A stretch of 64,000 nt of DNA, from the NCBI GenBank assembly GCA_031291725.1, contig JARLIM010000025.1:1-64000 (forward strand), read 5' to 3'. Under the pieces are notes generated by a model. The model made no database searches. It saw nothing but the letters and a program-made list of their open reading frames with translations, and was not told the origin of the DNA. This document shows, in pieces, positions 1 through 8,168 of the stretch (the stretch's first letter is position 1; the number at the start of each line of letters is the position of its first letter). This stretch comes from Acetobacteraceae bacterium. GTDB lineage: Bacteria; Pseudomonadota; Alphaproteobacteria; Acetobacterales; Acetobacteraceae. The position numbers were made by a program, and so were the translations under genes.

Positions 1-6
1 GGGCGG

Positions 7-44
7 CCATCCATCGCGGGGCCTGGCTGCATCGCGATGGATGG
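7..44. repeat. 12-bp perfect inverted repeat
   Basis: Arms at 7-18 (CCATCCATCGCG) and 33-44 (CGCGATGGATGG) are exact reverse complements around a 14-base loop. No poly-T follows on the right, so it is not a classic terminator for rightward transcription. It could be a terminator or operator belonging to a gene left of the window. The rest of 45-262 holds a run of ten G at 128-137 and no gene that I can support. Confidence 0.6.
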
Positions 45-262
45 CTGCGCTGCGCGCGCCATGACGGGAGATGTGGGTTTAGCCCTGACCATCCCCTACC
101 CACCCCAATCCCCACCCCCACAATGACGGGGGGGGGGTGGCAGGATCAAGTCCCAGACGACACAACTGCGCATTGGTGCATGCGCCGTGTGATTGTTAGC
201 CTTGGCCTGTTGTCGCGCGGGGGGATCTCGTGCGGATTGACTTTCACGCCTGGGGAAACACC

Positions 263-1498
263 ATGACCACATCATCCGCCACACTTTCCAGCAGCGCCGC
301 GGCACCGGCAGAGATTGCCATCGGCACCTGGGTTGGCCGGGTGTTTCTGCCGGGCGTGGGACCGGCGGTGGTGTATGTGCATAACGGTTTGGCGCATGAC
401 ATCACCGCCTATGTCGCCACAATTTCGGCCTTGTTCGACATGGCCGATCCGGTGGCGTTTCTGCGCGCTGTGCCGCTGGGTGCGCCATTGGCCAGCGTGG
501 CCGAACTTCTCGCCAACAGCGATCCGGCGACGCGCGACAGCGCCCTGCCCTGGCCGCTCGCCCCGATCGATCTGCAGGCGATCAAGGCGGCGGGTGTCAC
601 CTTCGCGGCCAGCATGGTGGAGCGGGTGGTGGAGGAGCAGGCCAAGGGCGATCCGTCAGCCGCCGACGGCATTCGTCGCAGCCTGATGGCGGAGATCGGC
701 ACTGATCTTTCAACGATTGTGCCGGGCTCGGACGAATCGGCGCGGCTGAAGGCGCTGCTCACGGCGCGTGGGCTGTGGTCGCAATATCTGGAAGTGGGCT
801 TGGGCCCCGACGCCGAAATCTTCACCAAGGCGCAGCCGCTCTCGGCGGTGGGCAGCGGGGCGGAGGTGGGGATTCACCCGAAATCGCATTGGAACAACCC
901 GGAGCCGGAGATTGTGCTGCTGGTCTCCAGCGCCGGCCATATCGTGGGCGCCACGCTGGGCAATGACGTCAATCTGCGCGATTTCGAGGGGCGTTCGGCG
1001 CTGCTGCTCGGCAAGGCGAAGGACAACAACGCCTCCACCGCCATCGGCCCGCTGGTGCGGCTGTTCGACGAGACGTTCTCACTCGACGACGTGCGGGCGG
1101 CCGATGTGGAGTTGCGGGTGGAGGGGCTGGACGGGTTTGTGATGGAGGGGGTCAGCTCGATCAGCAAGATCAGCCGCGATCCGGCCGATCTGGTGGGGCA
1201 GACGATCAGCCGGATGCACCAATATCCGGACGGTTTCGCGCTGTTCCTCGGCACGATGTTCGCACCGACCAAAGAGCGTGCCAAGGAGAATGGGGTTGGT
1301 GGTGGCGGCTTCACCCATAAGCCGGGCGACATCGTGGCGATCCATTCGCCGAAACTCGGCACGCTGATCAACCGCGTCACCTATAGCGACGTGGCGCCGG
1401 AATGGCAGGTGGGTGCGCGGGCCTTGTTCGCCAATCTGGCGCAGCGCGGGCTGTTGGGCGTGGCGTGTTTGCCGGAGGATGGCCGCGCGCTCGGGTAA
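263..1498 (+). CDS. Fumarylacetoacetate hydrolase family protein
   Basis: A 411-residue cytoplasmic enzyme of the FAH superfamily, whose members hydrolyse or decarboxylate 2-oxo acids with Mg2+ or Mn2+. The core motifs lie in the second half: an acidic metal-binding region near residue 210 (NPEPEIVLL) and a conserved MEGVSSIS stretch near residue 293. The length of about 400 fits the long FAH subfamily rather than the 280-residue one. I chose the ATG at 263, which follows GGGGAAACACC; an in-frame GTG at 230 would add eleven residues with no family resemblance. It lies beside a hydrolase, an amidohydrolase and a branched-chain-type importer, so a role in breaking down an imported organic acid is likely. 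The substrate cannot be read from the sequence. Confidence 0.85.
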   Translation: MTTSSATLSSSAAAPAEIAIGTWVGRVFLPGVGPAVVYVHNGLAHDITAYVATISALFDMADPVAFLRAVPLGAPLASVAELLANSDPATRDSALPWPLAPIDLQAIKAAGVTFAASMVERVVEEQAKGDPSAADGIRRSLMAEIGTDLSTIVPGSDESARLKALLTARGLWSQYLEVGLGPDAEIFTKAQPLSAVGSGAEVGIHPKSHWNNPEPEIVLLVSSAGHIVGATLGNDVNLRDFEGRSALLLGKAKDNNASTAIGPLVRLFDETFSLDDVRAADVELRVEGLDGFVMEGVSSISKISRDPADLVGQTISRMHQYPDGFALFLGTMFAPTKERAKENGVGGGGFTHKPGDIVAIHSPKLGTLINRVTYSDVAPEWQVGARALFANLAQRGLLGVACLPEDGRALG

Positions 1499-1530
1499 AT
1501 CGCCGTCGATGGTGCAAGCCAGTATTGGCG

Positions 1531-2316
1531 TCAGCCCCGCAGAAACGCCGTAACCGCCGCGCCATACGCCTCGGGCTGTTCCACGTTGGAGATATGGGCG
1601 GCGTCGAGATAGGTGGTGGTGGAGCCTTTGATGGCGGCGTGGATGAATTCGCCCGCTTCCGGCGTGGTGGCGGGATCTTTGCTGCCGATGATGATCATCA
1701 CCGGGGCCTCCACGCTGCCGATGCTGGCGCGCTGATCCATCTCGCGGATGGCCTCGCAACTGCCGATATACCCCTCCAGCGGCACGCGGCGGATCATCGC
1801 GCGCATGCGCTCGATGGTCTGCGGCGCGCGGTCGTGGAAGGCTGCGGGGAACCAGCGGGTGACGGTTGGCTCGACTGTCACCTCCATCCCGCCGCTGCGC
1901 GCGAGCGCAATTCGGCCATCCCACAATGCGCGTGGCCCCATATAGGCCGAGGTGTTGGACAGCACGGTTCGGTTCAGGCGGTCGCGGGCATGGGTGAGCA
2001 GCCACATGCCGACCATGCCACCCATCGACAGACCGCAGAAATGGGCGCGCGCAATGCCCAGATGATCGAGCACGGCCACCGCATCGCCACCGAGTTGATC
2101 GATTGTGTAGGGGCCAGGACTGACCACGCTTTGGCCGTGGCCGCGCGCATCATAGCGGATGACGCGGAAATGTCGCGACCAGAGCGGCATCTGATCGTCC
2201 CACATCGACAGGTCGGATGAGAGCGAGTTCGACAGCAGCAACGCCGGCGCGTCTTCTGGGCCGTCGATGCGGATGTTGAACGTTTCACCATTGATGTTGG
2301 CGATAGACATGTCCAT
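1531..2316 (-). CDS. Alpha/beta hydrolase, 3-oxoadipate enol-lactonase-like
   Basis: About 261 residues of a compact alpha/beta hydrolase. The nucleophile elbow is GLSMGG with Ser near residue 97. The acidic member probably lies in GSKDPATTPEAG and the histidine in DAAHISNVEQPE close to the C-terminus, so the triad is complete. The fold and the DLSMWDDQMPLW segment after the first strand resemble PcaD-type enol-lactonases, but no other protocatechuate genes are nearby, so lactonase activity is only suggested. Three in-frame ATGs (2325, 2316, 2310) compete; I took 2316 because GGGA lies just upstream. It is transcribed divergently from the amidohydrolase that starts at 2421. Confidence 0.85.
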   Translation of the reverse strand: MDMSIANINGETFNIRIDGPEDAPALLLSNSLSSDLSMWDDQMPLWSRHFRVIRYDARGHGQSVVSPGPYTIDQLGGDAVAVLDHLGIARAHFCGLSMGGMVGMWLLTHARDRLNRTVLSNTSAYMGPRALWDGRIALARSGGMEVTVEPTVTRWFPAAFHDRAPQTIERMRAMIRRVPLEGYIGSCEAIREMDQRASIGSVEAPVMIIIGSKDPATTPEAGEFIHAAIKGSTTTYLDAAHISNVEQPEAYGAAVTAFLRG

Positions 2317-2420
2317 CGTTCCCATTGTTTCTACTGTTATCTTTACGTGCAGAACATACGTTGTCAGCTCCGTGACAGCCTGCCAAGCTCCCATTCCCGA
2401 GCAAACAGCAGGACGATGAC

Positions 2421-3662
2421 GTGACATCCTCCATCATTTTCGAAAATGCCCGCCTGCTCGACGGACGCAGCGAGAGCGGCGAGCATGATATGTTTGTCCG
2501 CGTGGAAGGCGGATTGGTGAAGGAGGTGAGCGCGCATCGCATCACCTCCGCCTCGGCACGGAAAATCGATCTGAAGGGGCGCACGTTGATGCCCGGTCTG
2601 GTCGATTGCCATGTGCATGTGGTGGCCGCCCTCGCCCATCTGGGGCAGAACGCGATGCTGCCCGACGCGCTGGTGGCGCTGCATGCCGCGCGGATCATGC
2701 AGGGCATGCTCCATCGCGGCTTCACCACGGTGCGCGATCTCGGCGGTGCCACGCATGCACTCGTTGAGGCGCAGGAAAGCGGGCTGATCAATGGCCCGCG
2801 TCTGGTGATCTGCGGCAAGGCGCTGTCACAGACCGGCGGGCACACCGATTTCCGTGGCCGTTACGACAATCGCGACACCGAGTACCAAACTCGCCGCCTC
2901 GGGGCGTTGGGCCGGGTGGTCGATGGCGTCGATGCCTGCCGGGCGGCGGCGCGCGACGAGATTCGCCAGGGTGCCACCTATGTCAAGATCATGGCCAATG
3001 GCGGCGTGGCCTCGCCCACCGACCCGATCGCCTTCCTGGGTTTCTCCTCCGACGAAATCCGCGCCATCGTGGAGGAGGCGCATAACGCACAGACCTATGT
3101 CGCCGCCCATCTCTACACCGATGACGCGATTGCGCGGGCGGTGAATTGCGGTGTGCGTTCGGTGGAGCACGCCAATCTGATCGAGCCCGCCACCGCCGCC
3201 TTGGTGCGCGACAAGGGGGCGATCTGCTGCCCGACACTCGTCACCTACGAGGCGCTGAAGGAAGAGGGCGCGTCGTTGGGCATGTTGCCGGTGTCGATTG
3301 CCAAGATCGACGATGTGCGTCTGCGCGGCCTTGCCTCGCTGGAAATCATGCACAATGCCGGTGCGACGATGGCGTTCGGCACCGATCTGTTGGCGGAGAT
3401 GCATCGCCACCAATCGGAGGAATTCGTCATCCGTGGCCGCGTGCTGCCCGCCATCGAGGTGATCCGCTCCACCACAATGCATGCGGCCAAGCTGCTGCGG
3501 ATGGAGGGGCAGATTGGCGTCATCGCCGAGAACGCCTTCGCCGATCTGATCGTCGTCGATGGCGATCCGCTGGCCGATCTGTCGCTGCTCACCGGCCAGG
3601 GCCGCCATTTGCAGGCGATTATGCAAAACGGCGATTTCCACAAGAACGAGCTGCAATCCTAA
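2421..3662 (+). CDS. Metal-dependent amidohydrolase (imidazolonepropionase/prolidase-like)
   Basis: A 413-residue TIM-barrel amidohydrolase. The HxH metal motif is seen at about residue 65 (DCHVHVV), a likely carboxylated-lysine strand at YVKIMANGGV, two further histidines in VAAHLYTD and SVEHANLI, and the final Asp in AFGTDLL. The C-terminus returns to a beta-sandwich (NAFADLIVVDGDPLADL) typical of this group, which includes Xaa-Pro dipeptidases and imidazolonepropionase-like enzymes. The start is GTG at 2421, preceded by AGGA. The gene is followed after 33 bases by the importer operon, so it probably acts on the imported compound or a derivative of it. The substrate is unknown. Confidence 0.88.
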   Translation: MTSSIIFENARLLDGRSESGEHDMFVRVEGGLVKEVSAHRITSASARKIDLKGRTLMPGLVDCHVHVVAALAHLGQNAMLPDALVALHAARIMQGMLHRGFTTVRDLGGATHALVEAQESGLINGPRLVICGKALSQTGGHTDFRGRYDNRDTEYQTRRLGALGRVVDGVDACRAAARDEIRQGATYVKIMANGGVASPTDPIAFLGFSSDEIRAIVEEAHNAQTYVAAHLYTDDAIARAVNCGVRSVEHANLIEPATAALVRDKGAICCPTLVTYEALKEEGASLGMLPVSIAKIDDVRLRGLASLEIMHNAGATMAFGTDLLAEMHRHQSEEFVIRGRVLPAIEVIRSTTMHAAKLLRMEGQIGVIAENAFADLIVVDGDPLADLSLLTGQGRHLQAIMQNGDFHKNELQS

Positions 3663-3695
3663 GCCCCAGCCCATCAGAAAGAGAGGAGTTCCCGC

Positions 3696-4922
3696 ATGAC
3701 GACCACCTCCCGCCGCCAGTTTTTGCAAGGTGCCGCCGCCGGCGCCGCGGTGTTGTCGCTGCCGCAGCTGACCTTCGCGCAGAGTGCGGGGGTGTTCCGC
3801 ATTGGCGCACTCAATCCGATCACCGGATCGGGCAGCACATTCGGCACCGGCATGTTGAAGGCGATTCAGGCGGCGGCCGATGTGGTCAATGCCGCCGGGG
3901 GTGCTGCCGGGATCAAGTTTGAAGTCATCTCCGAAGACACGCAGACCAGCCCGCAGGCCGGGGTGTTGGCGGCGAAGAAATTGTTGGACGTCAACAAGGT
4001 TCAGGCTGTTTTTGGTACGTGGTCGTCTGGCGTGTCGCTGGCGGTGGTGCCGCTGACCAATGATGCCAATGTGATTTTGATGAACACCTCCGGCGCGCCA
4101 GCCTTGTCGGTGCCGCCGGCCAATGCGAAGGGGCTGAGTTTCCGCTTCCAGGCGACCAATGACCGTTTTGGCCGGGCGTTTGCCGAGGTCTGCGTCAAGG
4201 AAGGCTTCAAGCGTCCGGCGACGATGGCGTTCAACAACGCCTCCGGCATCGGCAATGCGGACGGCTTCAAGAAGGCCTGGGAGGGCAAAGGCGGCAAGGT
4301 GGTGGCAGGCGTGGTCTATGAGCCGAACCAGACCAGCTATCGCTCCGAATTGCAGAAGGTGCTGGATGCCAACCCGGATGTGATCGTGACGGGCTCGTAT
4401 CTGCAAGACACCACGATCATCATGCGCGAATGGTATCAGAGCGGCATTCCGGTGAAGTGGATTCTGCCGGGCTGGGCGGGCAGCCCGGATCTGGTCAAGG
4501 CGGTGACGGCCCCGGTGGTGGAGGGGGTGATCTCGGTCGATTCCGTCTCCAATTCGGGCGCTGAATCCTACAAGCTCTATGACGCCGCCTATCAGAAGGC
4601 GATGGGCAAGCCGGGCAGCAGCAACGTCTATGCGGCGATGACCTGGGATATGGTGATCACGCTGGCGCTGGCCATTCAGTCGGCGGGCAAGACGGATACG
4701 GATTCGATCAAGGCGCATATCCGCGCGGTGGCCAACCCGCCGGGCGAGGAGGTGTTCAGCTATGAGGCCGGTTTGGCCGCGCTGAAGGCGGGCAAGAAGA
4801 TCAATTATCAGGGTGCATCGTCGGCACTCGATTTCGACGAATATGGCGACGTGACGCCGGATTTCGGGGTGTCGTTCATCGAGGGTGGCGCGATCAATCA
4901 GAAATACGTGGTGAAGATCTGA
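3696..4922 (+). CDS. Branched-chain amino acid-type ABC transporter substrate-binding protein
   Basis: A 408-residue periplasmic binding protein of the Leu/Ile/Val (Peripla_BP_6) family. The N-terminus has a twin-arginine signal (TTSRRQFLQG, then an Ala-rich core and a cleavage site after FAQ near residue 29), so it should be exported folded. The mature part opens with FRIGALNPITGSGS, the usual first strand and ligand loop. It heads a five-gene importer operon and is 33 bases downstream of the amidohydrolase. Family members bind amino acids, amides, urea or aromatic acids; the enzymes next door argue for an organic acid or amide rather than leucine itself. AGAGAGGAG lies eight bases before the ATG. 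Confidence 0.92.
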   Translation: MTTTSRRQFLQGAAAGAAVLSLPQLTFAQSAGVFRIGALNPITGSGSTFGTGMLKAIQAAADVVNAAGGAAGIKFEVISEDTQTSPQAGVLAAKKLLDVNKVQAVFGTWSSGVSLAVVPLTNDANVILMNTSGAPALSVPPANAKGLSFRFQATNDRFGRAFAEVCVKEGFKRPATMAFNNASGIGNADGFKKAWEGKGGKVVAGVVYEPNQTSYRSELQKVLDANPDVIVTGSYLQDTTIIMREWYQSGIPVKWILPGWAGSPDLVKAVTAPVVEGVISVDSVSNSGAESYKLYDAAYQKAMGKPGSSNVYAAMTWDMVITLALAIQSAGKTDTDSIKAHIRAVANPPGEEVFSYEAGLAALKAGKKINYQGASSALDFDEYGDVTPDFGVSFIEGGAINQKYVVKI

Positions 4923-4941
4923 TGCTGGTTGCGGCGGGGCG

Positions 4942-5808
4942 ATGAGCAACTTCCCGCAACTGATCGCCAACGGCTTGGTGCAAGGGCTGTTCATCGCGAT
5001 GGCGGCCCTTGCCATCACCCTGGCCTTCTCCATCGCCCGCTTCCCCAACGCCGCCACCGGCGATGTGATGACAGCCGGTGCCTATACCGGGCTTGCCACG
5101 CAATCCGCGACGGGCTCGCTGATTTTGGCGGGGATTGTGGCGATCTTCACCGGGGCGGCGATTTCACTGGCGGCAGATCGTTTGGTGTTTCGAAAGCTGG
5201 CGGGGCGCGCGGTGGTGGCCTCGCTGGTCGCCTCGATTGGCGTGGCGTTTGTCATCCGCGCGGTGCTGGGGGTGACATTCGGGCTGTCGCAACTGGTCTA
5301 TGACATCCCGCTCACCCGCGCCAAGCTCTATTGGGGCGTGCGGCTGACCCCGCTGGATCTGCAGGTGGCCGGAGCCGTGGCACTCGCCTTGGCGCTGGTG
5401 TTCGGCATTCTGCATCTCACCCCGATCGGACGGCAGATGCGCGCGGTGGCCGATGACCGCGACCTCGCCCGCGTCTCCGGTGTCAGACCCGAGCGGGTGA
5501 TGCTGGCGTTGTGGATGATCTCGGGCGGCGTGGCCGGGCTTGCCGGGATGATGTTGGGCATCAAGACGGTGGTGGAGCCGGAGTTGGGCTGGTCGATGCT
5601 GCTGCCCGCCTTCACGGCGGCGATACTGGGTGGCATCGGCTCGCCGGGCGGGGCGGTGGCGGCGGGGTTGTTGCTGGGCGTGGTGCAGGAGATGTCCACG
5701 CCGTTCGTGGGCTTCAACTACAAGCTGGCGATCGCCTTCGCTGCCCTGTTGGGTGTGCTGCTGTGGCGGCCCTCCGGCCTGTTCGGCAAGCGCGAGGGGG
5801 TGCGGTGA
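4942..5808 (+). CDS. livH: Branched-chain amino acid-type ABC permease, LivH family
   Basis: A 288-residue inner-membrane permease with about eight hydrophobic segments. It shows the LivH hallmark GIGSPGGAVAAG near residue 232 and a cytoplasmic loop (RQMRAVADDRDLARVSGV, residues about 157-174) that contacts the ATPases. The protein ends with RPSGLFGKREGVR, as LivH homologues do. The start ATG at 4942 is 19 bases after the binding-protein stop. It pairs with the LivM-type permease whose start lies one base beyond its stop codon. The symbol reflects family, not proven leucine transport. Confidence 0.92.
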   Translation: MSNFPQLIANGLVQGLFIAMAALAITLAFSIARFPNAATGDVMTAGAYTGLATQSATGSLILAGIVAIFTGAAISLAADRLVFRKLAGRAVVASLVASIGVAFVIRAVLGVTFGLSQLVYDIPLTRAKLYWGVRLTPLDLQVAGAVALALALVFGILHLTPIGRQMRAVADDRDLARVSGVRPERVMLALWMISGGVAGLAGMMLGIKTVVEPELGWSMLLPAFTAAILGGIGSPGGAVAAGLLLGVVQEMSTPFVGFNYKLAIAFAALLGVLLWRPSGLFGKREGVR

Positions 5809-5809
5809 G

Positions 5810-6694
5810 ATGAGCGCCTATCTGATTGCCATCACCATTCTGACGCTGATCTATGTGCTGCTCGCCTTGGGGCTGACGCTGCAATTCGGCCTGACCGGGC
5901 TGATCAATTTCGGCCATGTCGGCTTCTTCGCCATCGGGGCCTATACCAGCGCGTTGCTCACCCTGAACGGCTGGCCGGTGGGGGTGGGCATTGTGGCGGC
6001 GGCGGTGGCGGCGATGCTGCCGGCCTTGCCGATCGGCTATATCTCACTGCGATTGCGCGACGATTATTTCGCCATTGTGACACTGGCCTTCTCCGAAGTG
6101 GTGCGCATCGTGGTGACGAACGCGCGGGAATGGACGTCGGGCACGCAGGGCCTGCCCGGCATTGCGCGGCTGTATGCCTCGCTGAACGGTGCGGCCAGCG
6201 AGTGGGCGGTGTTGGGCACGATTTTGGCCGTCACGTTGCTCGCCATCTGGATGATCACCCGCATCGCGCGCTCGCCGTTCGGGCGGCTGATCCAGGCCAT
6301 TCGCGACAATGAGGTGGCGGTGAAGGCGTTGGGCAAGGATCCGGCGTGGTTCAAGATTCAGGTGCTGGCGGTGGGCGCGGCCCTCGCCGGGATCGCGGGC
6401 GCGTTTTATGCGCATTACATCACCTATATCGTGCCGGATCAGTTCGTGCCGCTGGTGACGTTCTATGCCTGGATGGCGATCACGTTGGGCGGGGCGTCGC
6501 GCATTTCGGGCGCGGTGGTGGGCAGTGCGATCCTGATGGTGCTGCTGGAAGGCTCACGCTTTGTGCATGATTTCCTGCCGATGATCTCTGATTCCGCGAT
6601 GGCCTCGGTGCGCATCGGCGTGGTGGGGCTGTTGTTGATCCTGTGCATCGTCTGGCGTCCGCAGGGGTTGACGGGCAAGCGGGGCGATGCATGA
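5810..6694 (+). CDS. livM: Branched-chain amino acid-type ABC permease, LivM family
   Basis: A 294-residue permease, second half of the membrane channel. It has the LivM features: an early GLTGLINFGHVGFFAIGAY segment, the loop SPFGRLIQAIRDNEVAVKAL near residues 160-180, and a C-terminal RPQGLTGK. The true start is the ATG at 5810; a longer reading frame from 5630 runs through the end of livH and is an artefact. Its stop overlaps the start of the next ATPase by four bases (ATGA at 6691), so translation of the three genes is probably coupled. Confidence 0.92.
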   Translation: MSAYLIAITILTLIYVLLALGLTLQFGLTGLINFGHVGFFAIGAYTSALLTLNGWPVGVGIVAAAVAAMLPALPIGYISLRLRDDYFAIVTLAFSEVVRIVVTNAREWTSGTQGLPGIARLYASLNGAASEWAVLGTILAVTLLAIWMITRIARSPFGRLIQAIRDNEVAVKALGKDPAWFKIQVLAVGAALAGIAGAFYAHYITYIVPDQFVPLVTFYAWMAITLGGASRISGAVVGSAILMVLLEGSRFVHDFLPMISDSAMASVRIGVVGLLLILCIVWRPQGLTGKRGDA

Positions 6695-7449
6695 GCCTGG
6701 ACATCGCCAACATCACCAAGAATTTCGGCGGCATGCGGGTGCTTGACGGCGTGTCGCTCTCGGTGCCCACCGGCAGCCTGTTCGGGCTGATCGGGCCGAA
6801 TGGCGCGGGCAAATCCACCCTGTTCGCGGCGATTTCGGGCTTTCAGAAGCAGGAGACTGGCGAAGTTCGGCTGGATGGCACGCGCATCGACGCGCTGACG
6901 CCGCACGCCCGCGCCCGTGCCGGATTGGTGCGCACCTTCCAGGTGCCGCGCGAATTCGGCCATTTGACGGTGCGCGAGAACCTCTGTGCCGCCGCCCCCA
7001 ACCAGACCGGCGAAAGCCTGCTCGGCCTGTTCTTCCGCCCGGCCCGTGTGGCGCGGGAGGAGGCGGAGATTGCAGCCGAGGCAGAGGAGATCATGCAGCG
7101 CCTGCGTCTGACCCAGGTGGCGGATCAGCCGGCGCGGCTGCTGTCGGGCGGGCAGAAGAAGCTGCTGGAACTCGGGCGCGCGCTGATGCTCAAGCCGCGC
7201 TTCATCCTGCTCGACGAGCCGTTCGCGGGCGTCAATCCGGTGCTGATCGCCGAGATTGCCGAGCGCATCCGCGATCTGAACGCCACCGGCATCGGATTTC
7301 TGATCATCGAACACGATCTGGAGGCGCTCACCCGGCTGACGCCCTATATCGCGGTGCTGGACCGTGGCCGCATCATCGCCGAGGGCGCCCCCGATGCCGT
7401 GCTGGCCGATGTGCAGGTGCGCGAAGCCTATCTGGGAGGCGCGGTATGA
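6691..7449 (+). CDS. livG: Branched-chain amino acid-type ABC ATPase, LivG family
   Basis: A 252-residue ATPase. It carries Walker A GPNGAGKST near residue 32, Q-loop FQVPREFGHLTV, signature LSGGQKKLLELGRAL near 152, Walker B FILLDEPFAGVNP and the switch histidine in IIEHDLE. The LivG-type insertion between Walker A and the signature (NLCAAAPNQTGESLLGLFFR) is present. It starts at the ATG of the four-base overlap with livM and overlaps the next gene in the same way at 7446. Confidence 0.92.
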   Translation: MSLDIANITKNFGGMRVLDGVSLSVPTGSLFGLIGPNGAGKSTLFAAISGFQKQETGEVRLDGTRIDALTPHARARAGLVRTFQVPREFGHLTVRENLCAAAPNQTGESLLGLFFRPARVAREEAEIAAEAEEIMQRLRLTQVADQPARLLSGGQKKLLELGRALMLKPRFILLDEPFAGVNPVLIAEIAERIRDLNATGIGFLIIEHDLEALTRLTPYIAVLDRGRIIAEGAPDAVLADVQVREAYLGGAV

Positions 7450-8156
7450 GCCTGCTGGAGATTGCCGATCTGCGCGGCGGCTATGGCGAGGTGGATATTC
7501 TCAACGGCGTGTCGCTGACCCTGGAGGCGGGCGAGATCGTCACGGTGGCGGGCACGAACGGGGCGGGGAAATCCACCCTCGCCAAGGCGATTGTCGGGCT
7601 ATTGCCGGTGGTGCGCGGGGTGTTGAATTTTGAGGGCCAAGGCATCCTCGGCCTGCCACCGGAGCTGCGCATGGCGCGCGGCATCGGCTATGTGCCGCAG
7701 GTGGCCAATGTGTTCCCCTCGCTGAGCATTGTGGAAAATCTCCAGGTGGTCGGCGGTGTGGCGAATCAGAAGGCGCGGATGGGCGAATTGCTCGATGCCT
7801 TCCCTGCCCTGGCGCAACGTCGCCGCGCACGGGCGGGCAGTTTGTCGGGCGGCGAGCGGCAGCAATTGGCGTTTGCCCGCGCGCTGATGGCCTCACCACG
7901 ACTGATGGTGCTCGATGAACCAACGGCTGCCCTATCGCCCAAAATGGTCGCCGACGCCTTCGAGCGCATCCGTGCCCTGCCCCGGTTTGGCGTGTCGGTG
8001 CTGGTGGTGGAGCAGCGGGCGCGACAGAGCCTGGCGGTGTCGGATCGCGGCTATATTCTGGATGGCGGCAAGGTGGCGATGAGCGGTGCGGCCAGCGCCT
8101 TGTTAAGCGATGACCGTGCCGCGTCGCTGTATCTGGGACGCCATGCCGGCCGATAG
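7446..8156 (+). CDS. livF: Branched-chain amino acid-type ABC ATPase, LivF family
   Basis: A 236-residue ATPase, last gene of the importer operon. Walker A is GTNGAGKST (about residue 37), the signature is LSGGERQQLAFARAL (about 133), Walker B is LMVLDEPTAALSP and the H-loop position reads VVEQRARQ, with Gln in place of the usual His as is common in LivF. Its stop is only 12 bases from the end of the convergent MmgE/PrpD gene, and I see no terminator hairpin between them, so transcription may read through from either side. Confidence 0.92.
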   Translation: MSLLEIADLRGGYGEVDILNGVSLTLEAGEIVTVAGTNGAGKSTLAKAIVGLLPVVRGVLNFEGQGILGLPPELRMARGIGYVPQVANVFPSLSIVENLQVVGGVANQKARMGELLDAFPALAQRRRARAGSLSGGERQQLAFARALMASPRLMVLDEPTAALSPKMVADAFERIRALPRFGVSVLVVEQRARQSLAVSDRGYILDGGKVAMSGAASALLSDDRAASLYLGRHAGR

Positions 8157-8168
8157 GATCGCTTTGCC

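Noticed and set aside
2826..5057. A 743-codon open frame on the minus strand across the amidohydrolase and binding-protein genes
   Set aside because: It is antisense to two clear genes, its translation is rich in His and Arg with low complexity, and it has no family features. Long antisense frames are expected in such GC-rich DNA.
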